Below, piece by piece: positions 1 to 10,732 of a stretch of 64,000 bases of DNA. The stretch comes from Incurvaria masculella (Eukaryota; Arthropoda; Insecta; Lepidoptera; Incurvariidae), in contig OX335654.1 in the NCBI GenBank assembly GCA_946894095.1, positions 19,911,687 through 19,975,686 on the forward strand, in the 5' to 3' direction. Each line of letters opens with the position of its first letter. Within the stretch, counting starts at the first letter, position 1. The notes below the pieces were generated by a model. That model was not told the DNA's origin. It did not search any database and worked only from the letters and a program-made list of their open reading frames with translations. Both the position numbers and the translations under genes were made by a program.

Positions 1-318
1 AGAATAAATAATAGTGGTCGGATCCAAAAAGATACCCACCGGCATCATAGGGCCAGATGACCAAGTCTGTGTGTGACTTCTGCAGTCACATTATTATTAT
101 AACATCAACAGTAAACACAATTTTGGAAGCGGTGCCTCTGTGCCACAGTATAAGAAAGAGAACGGTAGGCAAACTCAAAACAGTTTTTGTAATAATCGTT
201 TTATTAGTTGTATAAATTTCACGTAACATTCGGTTGAACTGGACCTAACCGAATATGACTAACAACGACAATATCATCAAATGCTTATGCTTTGTTTAAA
301 CTGCGCTATATTATTCAA

Positions 319-806
319 CTAGCGGCCCGCTCCGGCTTCGCACGGGTATAAAATATATAGAGTATGTCACTTACTGAAAAAATGATTAACATCGATCCAT
401 TAGTTTTGATTTATTCATTACTGCCCGTGGCCCGCACGCGTTAAATTTGGAGTAAAACAATTCCCCTTTCCTTATACCATGAGTATTTCCTGCTATCTTT
501 GGAATATCTAAATTCATACACTACATTTTTACTTATTTACTTTTTAAATTTTTACCTATTTATTTTATTTTTACAGCAATTAATATATTACAGAATGTCA
601 TTATATACAACGTTCACAGCTTTATTGTCATTAGACAATACAAACATGTTTTCTCTAGAGGTTACTCTTGAAATAGCGACATACAGTTGGCCATGTGAAA
701 AACAGTCAACGCTCAAATCTAAACCTGCAACGTTGAAGGTTTGACCCTGCGATTTATTAATGGTCATTGCAATTTTTAAATATGTAATATCTTCGAAAAT
801 ATTCAT
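319..806 (-). mobile_element. Helitron remnant: helicase C-terminus and 3' terminus
   Basis: Minus-strand reading from 806 to 588 gives a PIF1-type helicase tail with AMTINKSQGQT, then AGLDL and HGQLYVAISRV, which match the last helicase motifs of Helitron Rep-Hel proteins. The 5' part of the protein is missing, so this is a fragment. About 270 bp downstream on the same strand is GC-rich sequence ending in CTAG (319-322), preceded by a GCGGGCC-containing stem, as expected for a Helitron 3' end. The AT-rich stretch between the two shows nothing else. The 5' terminus was not located. Confidence 0.75.
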
Positions 807-1107
807 TTAAATCATATGCTGTAACGGGCCATATAGATCCATATTAAATCAACAATTTATTTAAGGTATTTAATTGGATAAGGATTAATGCTGTATTGGT
901 TAAAATCACTTCGAAAATTATCCATTATTTGTCGTAAAAAGTAAATGACAAAAAAATGTTATTGTGGGATATCCATAAGAGATAGACATATACCATCGCG
1001 GAGTTTTCTGTAGACCTTTTCAATGTGTACAATACTTAGTACGTTATTTTGACAAATCTCGTAGGGTTCAGCCTGCGTTTGCAATGTAAGCGGAAAAATG
1101 TTTTTTT

Positions 1108-1315
1108 AAGCTATTGCATAGCTTCTATCGAGGGCCTTGAGCGCGGGGACCGAATCCAGAAATTCCGTAACGAAAAAAAACCTCACGCTCCCCACTCCAA
1201 CGGGCGATGCAGGTAGTGCTACTTCACACCAGGGGGAGCGGGGCCGGGGGCGGCGGCGGGAGCGGCGGCGGGGGCGGGGTGGCATAAGTTGATACAAAAT
1301 GCTATGCAATAGCTT
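1108..1315. repeat. GC-rich element bounded by a 15-bp inverted repeat
   Basis: AAGCTATTGCATAGC at 1108-1122 is the exact reverse complement of GCTATGCAATAGCTT at 1301-1315. The interior contains an unusually GC-rich block (about 1228-1280, runs of GGC and GGGC) in otherwise AT-rich DNA. This looks like a small non-autonomous element or a structured part of a larger one. No coding potential is convincing. Confidence 0.5.
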
Positions 1316-1384
1316 TACCGCGGCAGTCCCCGAGTGCCACACGTCTTTTTTTATGACATCACATTGGAAACCTCAAAAATAACA

Positions 1385-1560
1385 GTATTTCTCCACTATT
1401 TAATGGATGTTATTATACATATAAACCTTCCTCTTTAATCACTCTATCTATTAAAAAAAACCGCATCAAAATCCGTTGCGTAGTTTTAAAGATTTAAGCG
1501 AACATGGGGATATAGGGACAGAGAAAGCGACTTTGTTTTATACTATGTAGTGAGTAGTGA
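1385..1560 (+). repeat. Dispersed transposon tail
   Basis: The stretch contains phrases such as AAAATCCGTTGCGTAGTTTT and GACTTTGTTTTATACTATGT that I associate with very common lepidopteran transposon ends. It has no ORF. The family (RTE-like or Helitron-like) cannot be settled by reading alone. Confidence 0.4.
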
Positions 1561-2089
1561 TGATGCAACGATGAAGGTACCAAGTCTAAGATTATATCGA
1601 TGATCTTATGTGACAAAGAATAATGGTCAACAGGTTAAAATAGGATAGCAAACGGAACGGTATTCAAGTTGCATTTATTTCAATCTACATAAGTACCTAT
1701 TCAATGATATGAGTAAATATAGTCAGTGATTTTTCCACTGCTTTTTCTCATCTATGCTTGTGACATCTTGCTCCGGGGCTTGACAAACGTGCACTATTGA
1801 AATAGCTTGCCCGCCAACTCAGGGTTATAAATTACTGTCACTTCTCTCTTTGGCAGGACACCGACGACACCCGCGCTGTGCGGCGGCGCCGCGGCGTGGT
1901 GACGGGCGGCGGCGCGGAGGGGGCGACGATACAGACCCAAATGCTTTTCAAAGAGGACGCAATAAAAAGAGCAGCCCGACTAGATCCAAGGCGAGGGTGT
2001 GGGTCCACTCTGCTCTGCTCCACACCATGTAACGTCACAACATACATTATTTTCAAATTCAGTCTCTTTATTTCAAAGGATATACACGT

Positions 2090-2403
2090 CCGATTTTTAG
2101 GGTTCCGTACCCAAAGGGTGAAAACGGAACCCTATTACTAAGCCTCCGCTGTCCGTCCGTCCGTCCGTCCGTCTGTCCGTCTGTCACAGGGCTGTATCTC
2201 AGTAACCGTAACAGATAGACAGCTGAAATTTTCACAGATTGTATATTTATTTTGCCGCCATAACAACAAATAGGTAAGATTATAAAATAATTTAAATTAA
2301 AGGGGGCCCCCATACAAAAAACGTGATTTTTTGTATTATTTTTTTGTTCGATGGTACGGAACCCTTCGTGTGCGAGTCCGACTCGCACTTGGCCGGTTTT
2401 TTT
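2090..2403 (-). mobile_element. RTE-type retroelement 3' tail
   Basis: Read on the minus strand, this block begins with a poly-A-like run (T run at about 2397-2407 on plus) and GGCCAAGTGCGAGTCGGACT. It continues through a (CCGT)n-like run at 2153-2182 and ends with GGTACGGAACCCTAAA. This combination is a very abundant repeat in lepidopteran genomes. No protein remains. Family assignment is from memory of the repeat, not from an alignment. Confidence 0.6.
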
Positions 2404-3494
2404 TTATTTCTGCTCTACGTTTCAATAGACGGATAGATAGATACATCGACATACCAAAGCAAAAATGTACAGACATATATGTACCTATCTTTTTCTAAAG
2501 AAGTTTTGGCTACTCTTCGAACAACGTCGAATTGAAAAAGATTGCAAAATAGTTTTTTTCTTTTCCACACGAACTAACTGAGGAATCTTCTATTCAATAT
2601 AGTCAATATAACGAACAACGCATAGTTGGCATAGGTGCGATACCAGGACCTTTCCATCTATGCAATAAAAGGAAAGGAATGAAAGGGGGACAATGCCGGC
2701 ATTCGTATTTGCTTTCAGACAGATATTCGAGGCTTGGATGCATCAAATCTGACTGCAGCAAGGCTTTTTCAAACAAACTTGGCTAGAAAATAGTATGTGT
2801 AATGACACGGCGGAAGTGGAGAAGGGACGCTCCTAAGCAACGAGCTCCCAGGCTCCCACAGGAGCCGGCTATCTCCACGTCTGGAGATAAGACAACATTT
2901 TGCTTTAGAAATGCACTCGAAGGTGTTCCCCGGAGGGCGCGGCGCGTCGTTTTCATATGTCAAGCTAAGATTTATTCACATGGACCGCAACAGTCTCTTG
3001 TCACAGACATACAACCTCTGTAGTGCAAACCAGCGAACCATTACTTTGTGCTTACAACAACTTTTATAAAACTTACTTTATATTTTGTACATGTGATGAG
3101 ATTTTCAATTAGGAGAGCGATTAGCAAGACTGGATCTAAAGAGTTCAATGTTCTTCCTTGAGAAGAAAATGCAGTGAGGCTAAGTAAGTAAGAAACTGCC
3201 AAAAAGAAATGGAAGCTGCCAAGGTATTAGAACAATCGGGGTAGGTGGTGAAATTTGGTTAATTTCGTGGTGACGTTCGAAACTTACTGCGTGCGGATTG
3301 GTTTCCTTGTTGATAGAAATAACTCCAGCCTTTCATTTTCACCAAGTATATTTTACACATAAAAACTATTTTAAGTCTTGTACTTCTTTATTTAATCAAA
3401 TAATACATACGGTTTGAACAAAAACAACATAATCCCTAAACAAAATTCAACTACCAACTTACTAAAATAAACTAACAACTAATACTATCCTAAA
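2404..3494. other. Intergenic, nothing recognised
   Basis: AT-rich sequence without a convincing ORF, splice structure or repeat that I can match elsewhere in the window. A moderately GC-rich patch at about 2810-2950 is open in both directions but resembles no family I know. Confidence 0.5.
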
Positions 3495-3677
3495 CTAAAA
3501 TATAGAAAATTTCCTCCATGCCCGCCGAGCTGCCCATATCTGAGCGTTTCCTCTTTGAAATTCCTTGCTAATTCGCCGTATGAAAAATGTCTTAGCGCGA
3601 TGGTCACCGGATTTCTCATTGAGCAGTTTTCCAATGCAGTCCAAATTGAACATAAATGGCTGATACCAAACTGACAC
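3495..3677 (-). pseudogene. Possible retrotransposon pol C-terminal fragment
   Basis: A 60-residue minus-strand reading contains LDCIGKLLNEKSGDHRAK and RISKEFQRGNAQ. The SGD-RA spacing and the QRGNA phrase resemble C-terminal tails of lepidopteran retrotransposon-like ORFs. It is too short for firm assignment and has no neighbouring coding sequence. Confidence 0.3.
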
Positions 3678-3739
3678 TCGGATATTAGCCTAAAACAAAG
3701 AACATGGGGGAAAAAAACATGGGAACTAGGAAGGGGCTT

Positions 3740-3905
3740 ACAGTTTCAACCACAGGTTTCACCTATGGTTTCACGTGGAATCCGAACCCCGGCCATCCTC
3801 AACGGTTGAAAATGGTCACTCATCCAGAACCCAACCAAGCTCGGAGGTGCTTACCCAGCGTATCGAGTCACAACGCGTCGCACCACTGGGCTACCGAAGA
3901 AAATG
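3740..3905 (-). repeat. SINE fragment with tRNA-like head
   Basis: On the minus strand the sequence reads GGTAGCCCAGTGGTGCGAC and later GGTTGGGTTCTGGATGAGTG, consistent with degraded A-box and B-box elements. Its other end (TTTCACGTGGAATCCGAACC on plus) is shared with the SINE copy near 38.8 kb, which has the same head type. Confidence 0.5.
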
Positions 3906-4629
3906 TATGTCCGTATGTTTTTTTTTTTGTAACATCCTTATTTTACAGTAAAAAAAACTAAAGTGAAGGTAAAAAAGACTTTCCTATGTTGTAAGCCAAT
4001 ATTTTCCAATCTAAACGACAGACGTAGACTTAAACAATATATTTTAGAAACAAATTTTCAAATACCTAGTAAAACATTAAAAGCATGTAGTTAAACAGTT
4101 ATCACCCGTAGTAACAACTCTCTGTTTGACCCCTTAAATATTTAACCCATGACCTCGTGAGCCGAAGGTGACGTTCTAGACAAAGGTTACGACGACCAGA
4201 CGGGGAATTACAATCAAAGCCTTTGAGGTGATTACTCTCGCCATTCAACTTCTAAAGGGACATATTTTAATTTTTTCTCAGTTTTTATTGTAAAAAGCAT
4301 TTTCTTTGAATTATTCTTAAGAAGCAATTAACCAAGTTATTAAATTGAATATTATACAACCATCATCATTATGCAGGGTTTCATCATTTATCGTTCGCCA
4401 TTCGTAAAACAAGGCGTGATTGAAACGTTTTTATCAGCTCTCTACATAATGGTCTAATTATGAGAAATAAAGCAAATTTATCCATAAAGGTAAAGGTCAG
4501 GTAAGTCGCACCTTTAATCGTAGAGCATGTATGAAAATATATGTAAAAATAACCAACCGATCCTTCCATTTCCAGGGTACATTATTTCCAAAATAAGAAC
4601 TCACTGATTTTCTAGCTCTTTTATCTATA

Positions 4630-4830
4630 GGGTCGGTAAACAATGAAATCAACTCCCTGCCGAGGTATTTCCACCAAAGTACGACCTTGGCTCTTTCAAA
4701 CTTGGTGTATCTGGCAGGCCGGCAGGTTTTCGCAGCCCGCCAGGCGTACGCCAATTATTTCGTGGCTAAATTGTGGAACGCACTCCCCCAAAGTACAACC
4801 TGGTGCCGTTATGGGCGCCTGTGCTGAGAG
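4630..4830 (+). pseudogene. Non-LTR retrotransposon ORF2 C-terminal remnant
   Basis: Plus-strand reading, with frame changes, gives an N-E-[IL]-N-S-L-P-like start followed by FVAKLWNALPQS. A LWN-LP motif followed by a YNL-type stretch is typical of the C-terminal end of Jockey/CR1-like ORF2 proteins. Related pieces occur at 6.3, 32.2, 42.1 and 49.8 kb. Confidence 0.45.
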
Positions 4831-5756
4831 ACCAAAAAAGGTGCTCAGAAAAGCCATATCCACCTTGCCTCCAAAACCACGCTCAGCGAGGGACCATACC
4901 AGCGGAGTATCGCTGAACTATCGAGCTTGTTCAATTTACTTTAGAAGACTTTGTAGACATGGGTTTAGCTGCACCTGATTTCGAAAGCCGATGGACATCA
5001 TCGAGCGCCTGTTAGTTGAGAGGCGTACGACTTTCTAGGCTACTCAAAAAGTTTTACGATAAATAGTTTTATCTAACACATAATACAATAAAAAAAATAT
5101 TTGTCCATTTTTCCGTCATTTCGATGCAGAGCCCCACGGGGCGTTTACGAAATTCTCACATGTGTGGTGGTCCTCGATCTTCTAAAAATTCTCCAGATAT
5201 GAATCGTTACACTGCTGTCTTTATATAATTATTATTAATTCATAATAAGGCGATAGTGTAGTAAGATTTGACGTATCTCATTTGACTTACGTAAACTCAC
5301 GGCATCGCCCCCTGGCGGGCAATATCTCGCTAATTTTACAATTTGACGACGGGAGCGAGCCGGAGATTACTTAGGACGGCCATATTTAAACGTCGCCAAA
5401 ACGTCGCGCCGTCAATCTTTCAGGGGCTGGCTTTTAATTACAGGTGACGTTGAAGAGACTTTGCAGGGAGGCGAGCTCTTTTCCATCTCGCTTATTGGCT
5501 TCATTTAGATGAATTATGTCCGTTCCTTTTTATTAAGGCTCATTAGCTCAGTCACAGGAAAACTGAGATTAGACCATTTTAAGAACCATTCTTTAAATGG
5601 TTTAATCTGTCCATTGGCCAAGGAACAATTTTGCACGGCGACTGCGATTAACAAGTGAAATCGTCTTCCAGGTCCTAATGTTTCCCTGCCCCTAAAAGTT
5701 GTCAGATTTTAATAAAAAAAATTAATCACACATGATGTCTATTCTTTTTTTTTATG
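4831..5756. other. Intergenic, nothing recognised
   Basis: No gene, splice structure or matching repeat found. Base composition is mixed and all frames are short. Confidence 0.5.
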
Positions 5757-6152
5757 CGACCCGACATGGATGGCTAATACCACACAACTATCGTTATGAT
5801 ATTAGCCCAATACACCACATTCCCGAAGGAATTAGGTGCCATGCCAGGACCTTCCCTTTATGAGCACGGCTACGTTGAACTGAATGGAAAACACGGACAA
5901 TTTTTCATTGCCGCTTCGACCATCTTTTCATCCAATGCGATGGTACCAACCCGGGCGGGCTTTAACCCTACCACCTAGTAGGGGAAGGAGACCTACAGTC
6001 TTACACGGATTCCGAATCATGGAGCAGCTCGCATTCGTGACGAAATGCACTTATTGAACTCGGAAAGAGAAAGACAGTGGTGCATGTCGGAATTGAACCC
6101 AGGCCTCTGGTACGCTAGGCCAGTCCCCGTGCCACTAGGCTACGAGCCGCTC
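5757..6152 (-). repeat. tRNA-derived SINE, near full length
   Basis: On the minus strand the element starts GAGCGGCTCGTAGCCTAGTG (A-box TAGCCTAGTGG) and carries GGTTCAATTCC as B-box, followed by a ~300-bp body and a tail ending GCCATCCATGTCGGG. Related copies occur at 18.5, 27.0, 28.2, 38.6, 46.4, 49.1/53.5, 60.6 and 62.6 kb. This makes it the most frequent repeat family in the window. Confidence 0.8.
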
Positions 6153-6293
6153 AAAACATTCACACGATGAAATGGTGGACGTTACCCTGCGTCAGTCAGT
6201 GCGATGAAGTGTGCGCACACAATTTGGTGAAGGGTGCAAAAACTTAGAACAATCAGGTATATGTACTCACTAGAACTTCATTAGGTTACTTCG

Positions 6294-6830
6294 TTAGGTT
6301 GGGGGTGCGCGACGACTCCCATGGGATTTTGAACTTACAGGGAGGCTGGGAAAACCATGCCGGCCGTCCAGGTGCTTCTTCATACCATGTTTGAAGAACC
6401 CCAGGTTGTACGTTGAGGGAATTACCTCGGAAGCGAGTTCATTCCATTGTTTTCCGACCCAATAGATGATGGATCTAGAGGATTGGTGGATTTTTATTTT
6501 CGGAAAGTCGACTGTGAATTTGTGCATTTTCTCCCGCTCTCAACGCGGAAGAGCGAGGGTGTGACAGCGTTATAAAGCTCCTAAGGGCATTCTCCATGGT
6601 AAAGAGAGAACACAGAGAAATACGTACCCTACATCCCTTCTGAGTTGAAGGGTCTCCAAATTCAGGGACACCTCGGTATCGTCGACGAGACGCAAGGTCC
6701 GACGCTGTATCGAGTGCTTGGCTCCCTAGCCAAGCAGGTGCTTAGCTGAGCAGTCTCACAAATGCGAACAATACTCCACGCAAGACCTTCCTGCGCCTTG
6801 TAAAGGAGCAGTTCTCTTTTGGCGTTATGG
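6294..6830 (-). pseudogene. Non-LTR retrotransposon 3' remnant
   Basis: The minus-strand frame at 6527-6294 includes SIIYWVGKQWNELASEV followed by PSTYNLGFFKHGMKKHL, the conserved W-N-L-P/YNL-F-K tail of Jockey/CR1-like ORF2. The upstream part (6540-6830) has no long frame but matches 42.84-43.18 kb at DNA level, including CCCTACAT-CC-TC and the ACTCCAC-CAAGAC-T-CCTGCGCC stretch. Confidence 0.6.
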
Positions 6831-7264
6831 TCTAAGAACTACTTGAAGTATCTATACAGGGTTGTTATTCGATTATACACCTCGTCTTAGGAAATATTTT
6901 TCTACCGCTGCAAATAAGAATCAGGTTGATTCATCGATTTGTTAACACCCTATATTCATAAGTCCTGAGTAGTTCTCAGGCAGTCCGTCGCCTCAAATTG
7001 CAAATCAGTTTGTTTGTAATCAACGTGTTAGATGCCTCTGTCAGTGAACATTAATCAAATCATGTGTGTACTTAGATTAATTGTGTAGAGCAAGGAAGAA
7101 CGTCGTGTTGTCAGTCTCTTAAAAAAAAATATTACCAATTGAAACCAACAATATACCTAATTCGTTACCTACCTTTCCCGTGATAAACGACGAAAAAAAA
7201 CAATTATGCCTCCATTTGGTCTCCACACCTGCTGTCACTGTAGGTCTGATCCGCTCTATTCTAT

Positions 7265-7564
7265 CTACGCAAGGGCACCTCCTTCTTTTTCCGCTGAGTA
7301 GACGGAGCGCCAATCTATATCAGCCTGCAACCAATCTTCGTACTCCATTCTAAAAATCTCCATTTTCCGGTGGACTTGCTGCCATCTTTTTACCGCAGCT
7401 TGGGTAAATCTTCGACAAAATTCTCTTAGCGTCAATCGATCTTCATCCGAAAGGCTGTAGTCTAATCGCGATACTACTGTCTCAAATAATAGGAGACTAT
7501 CACTCATCTTGCCAGCATTCTTCAAAATCACAAACAAATCTAGATTAGTCACTAGGCTCTCCAT
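7265..7564 (-). CDS. Hypothetical protein, 99 aa, unidentified
   Basis: Reading from the ATG at 7564-7562 gives a 99-residue protein that begins MESLVTNLDLFVILKNAG. It is rich in charged and aromatic residues (for example FCRRFTQAAVKRWQQVH and FRMEYEDWLQADIDW), predicted helical by eye, with no signal peptide or membrane segment. The frame is also open slightly upstream of the ATG. Composition is more protein-like than surrounding random frames, but I recognise no family. It could be a small single-exon gene, an exon of a larger gene, or a coding fragment of a transposon. No splice partner was found nearby. Confidence 0.35.
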   Translation of the reverse strand: MESLVTNLDLFVILKNAGKMSDSLLLFETVVSRLDYSLSDEDRLTLREFCRRFTQAAVKRWQQVHRKMEIFRMEYEDWLQADIDWRSVYSAEKEGGALA

Positions 7565-7585
7565 GTTTTGAGGATAAATTGTCAC

Positions 7586-9483
7586 TGTTAGCGATGTAAA
7601 AGCTCAGAGGGAACTAAATTATATTTGCAGAAGCAGATCTTTTTATTGCAAAGTAATTAGCTCCTTCAAACTTGATCAAATAAACTAATTAGTTCTAAAT
7701 ATTGTATTGAACATTCCGCAAAAGGGCTGTGGATGTTACAACAATAAAGTAATTAGGTACGTAGAAGTTATCATTACCTAATTACTTATTGAAAAAGTCA
7801 CATTTTGTCTTTTGTTGACTTTTAACTCATGATCTGAATATTGTTTCTTGGAAATATGTTCATGATTAATAACAAACAAAAAACAACTTCGTACCGGCTC
7901 CTATGTATTTGCATTTTTTATTTGTAGTGAGGGCTCGAGGTTTACAAGTGCAATAACCAGACATCAATAAAACCTCCATATTGATTATTTTATTTACCAT
8001 TTTGTTGGACAGACTGATTTGAAATGAAAAAATGCGCATGGTTTGTTATTAAAAACTAACCTAACCAGTAATATATGTCAACATAAATAAGCCGGATTCT
8101 ATTGCTCTTACCGTTTTTGTGGACCAAATTCATCATCACTGGTCTCCTTGCAACTAACAACTCTCCCGTGATTTATATAATTATGTAAAAGTCTAAAACT
8201 ATAAAACCTAGAGAGGTTTACTTAACACAATACAAATATTATGGATTTTAAAAAGAGTTAAGTTCAGAAATTTTCAGTTTTTTAGTGGGCAAATTCAACG
8301 CTACAATTCCGGCTTACAAACCCCCTATATAAACATCATTAATATAACATCTAAAGCCATAATTCTCATAGTAGGGAAGTATGCGAAATATTTATTTGTT
8401 TCCAATTTTTTTAAAAAAAAACGCAGTTTTGCGGGAAATATGAATGATGCCAAAAATCTTTAAATAAATAGCGGAACCACTGTCTGAAAGAGAATAACGC
8501 GCAAACGAGCGATTAAGGAGATATTTTGGTTTTTTATGTCATCTTCATACATTATTTTCAGATATTTTGTTTATTTATGCATTACAGCTATTAAATGTCT
8601 TCGCGACACATAATATTGCATTGTCTATACCTTTAAACTATATTTCAATACGAAAAACATGACATTGTGTAAAACATAAATGAATGTCTATAAAAATAAA
8701 AATCCAGCCCACAGTGCGCCGCCGGTATTTATAAGCGACCCATTTCCCGCTCATGCACTTACGCGATTTGGGTTAACGCTCTCGGGGCGGGGCGGGGAGG
8801 GAACTTGCGCTCGTCACGCGACCTGCGGGCTCCTTACTTTTTCGACCGAAAATCAATTAAAACTGGTATTATATTATGAGTCATGTTTATTGTATAATTG
8901 ACGATATTTGTAATGATACCAAGTTAGTAGGTCCACCGTTCATTATGTTTCTTTCATTGAGCTCGTGTGACACCCAAATATCGAGCTTTTTAGCGTACTC
9001 TTTTTCCAAACCGGTCAAAATAGTTTTGTGGTCAATTTTCAGTTCTTCAGTTATGTCGAAACTACTGATATGCCGATCTTGCTCAACTTTTTAAAAAATT
9101 GAGTCCATTTTTTCCGTAACAGCGCGAGGTCCATCTTTGACATCAAAATTCCCGGATTAAAAACGCATACACCCACTTTGTGCTACTCTTACTGACACTG
9201 CATTTGGTCCATAAACGTAACTAATATTTTTCGCGGTATGCATTGCATTTTTTCCTTTTTTGTATTATTTGTTTTATTGTATCGACTTTCTTCATTAGAT
9301 TTACTCATTTTGACAGAAAGAAAAAAATACCAAATTGCAAGAAACGCCATTTTACCCATACACTGCATAGCGCACTTTGCTTACATTCCAAGCCTATGAT
9401 TTTAACAATTGGTTTTTTTCAATGTTATCTTTTTAATGACATCAAAACTAGCAAATACAAATAGTACACCCAAAAAAATATTA
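7586..9483. other. Intergenic, nothing recognised
   Basis: AT-rich DNA with no supportable gene. Short frames at 8.7-9.1 and 9.2-9.5 kb look like chance openings in low-complexity sequence. A GC-richer island lies at 8700-8835. Confidence 0.5.
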
Positions 9484-9680
9484 CAAGGTTATACATACTA
9501 TATGCGCCTAAAAGCCTTTTCAGCCCAGTAAAAAGAACTACTTTACGAATATACTGCAAGGCTGGACCCGAACCAGCAAAACATACCATTCGGGTAGGTA
9601 TTGCGTCTACCAACGTCGCCACCTGCTGCATACCCATAATTTGGAATGTTCCTACAGTCCCTCCTCGCGTAATCAATGGC
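9484..9680 (-). repeat. SINE with tRNA-like head (copy 1)
   Basis: On the minus strand GGTGGCGACGTTGGTAGACG is followed by an ATACC/GGTAT stem and then GCTGGTTCGGGTCCAGC, a perfect 5-bp T-stem with a 7-nt loop. This is a tRNA-like D-arm, anticodon-stem and T-arm in order, but the acceptor stem does not close. A diverged copy with the same flanks (CCCAGTAAAAAGAACT on plus) lies at 20908-21012, so this is a dispersed repeat rather than a tRNA gene. Confidence 0.55.
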
Positions 9681-9788
9681 CCCTGCTAACACAGGGTTTT
9701 TAAGATTTTACCTACATACATTTATTTAACGCGTCATCTGGGTCGGACATTGAGTGCTTATATTGAACAACCGTCGTCACCAAAATCG

Positions 9789-10040
9789 TATTAGTCATCA
9801 GACCTAGCTTTTTTAATGAAGATTTATAATCAATTTGGTTTTTGTTTGATTGTTGACTACAGCGGTCGTGATTTACTTTTAGCTTTCAGTCATTTTGTAA
9901 TTAAAATGTTCGTAAATCTTACCAAATCAAACACTATGCGCATTGACTGCTTTATGTTTATATGTTTTTATTTGAATCATAGAAGGTCCCAGAGCGCAAT
10001 AACACGGTTTTGTAACATGCCCGCGAATGAGTTAGTGTGT
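9789..10040 (+). mobile_element. TTAA-type MITE, 5'-truncated copy
   Basis: The sequence from TATTAGTCATCAGACCTAGC to GCCCGCGAATGAGTTAG follows the 3' half of the MITE family described at 35150-35671, including the GACTACAGCGGTCGTG and GAAGGTCCCAGAGCGCAA blocks. Both terminal inverted repeats are missing. Confidence 0.7.
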
Positions 10041-10732
10041 AAATGTAAGTTTCTTTTTTTTCTGAAAAATTTCAAATTGTATTTTCAGTCTAAAAATGGG
10101 TAGCCTAAATGTAATAATCGAGTCAGTCCACATTTGCATAGAGGCTGCGAGTGAGGTACCGAAACAGCCGCTGTAAATAAGTGAGTTAAATATATGCAAA
10201 CTAGGTAGCTCTCCAGCGCGCGCACACACACGTCCGCTCGGCGTAGCGGCCGTGTCGCAAATAGCTTTAATCAATAGAGCGGCAATTTGGTTCTACCCGC
10301 ATGCACTGGCGCAACTATTTAGGGCTTCCGAGACGATGCACACAGAATTGTTTCTACTTGACAAGTTGATGGAAGTACACATCGAACTACTAGACCTCTG
10401 TGGATGCCCCTCCCCCCCCCCCCGTGGAGTGGTTTCTTGGGAGCACTAAATAGATTTATACTCTAGTCTAAATGCCGTCATCTTTGATTGATGAATCACC
10501 CTAGGTCGATAGATCGGCAGATAAATACTCATCTTTTTGGAGGCTAATATTGCACTGGACTTTTAAAAGCGGTTCTAGCTAACACATTATGCATGTTCAA
10601 AAGACTGGAGCTTTAATCTGGTGGGGCCTGGCCAGGAAAGTTTTTCTGGATGGCTCACACTGGATGGATGGGATAAATGAAACAAGACATAAAACATAAA
10701 TGTGCATTAAAACAACTACAGCGGCCGCGGCA
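10041..10732. other. Intergenic, mostly unassigned
   Basis: No gene is supported. There is a C10 run at about 10412-10421. The segment 10680-10732 is the immediate downstream flank of the SAXO-like gene on the minus strand; no clear AATAAA was seen there. Confidence 0.4.

Noticed and set aside
1850..2141. Overlapping frames in the GC-rich patch at 1.85-2.1 kb
   Set aside because: They are open on both strands because of GC-rich composition, with no motif or splice context.
2151..2185. CCGT repeats as a CRISPR-like or satellite array
   Set aside because: They are a short microsatellite inside a known type of lepidopteran retroelement tail.
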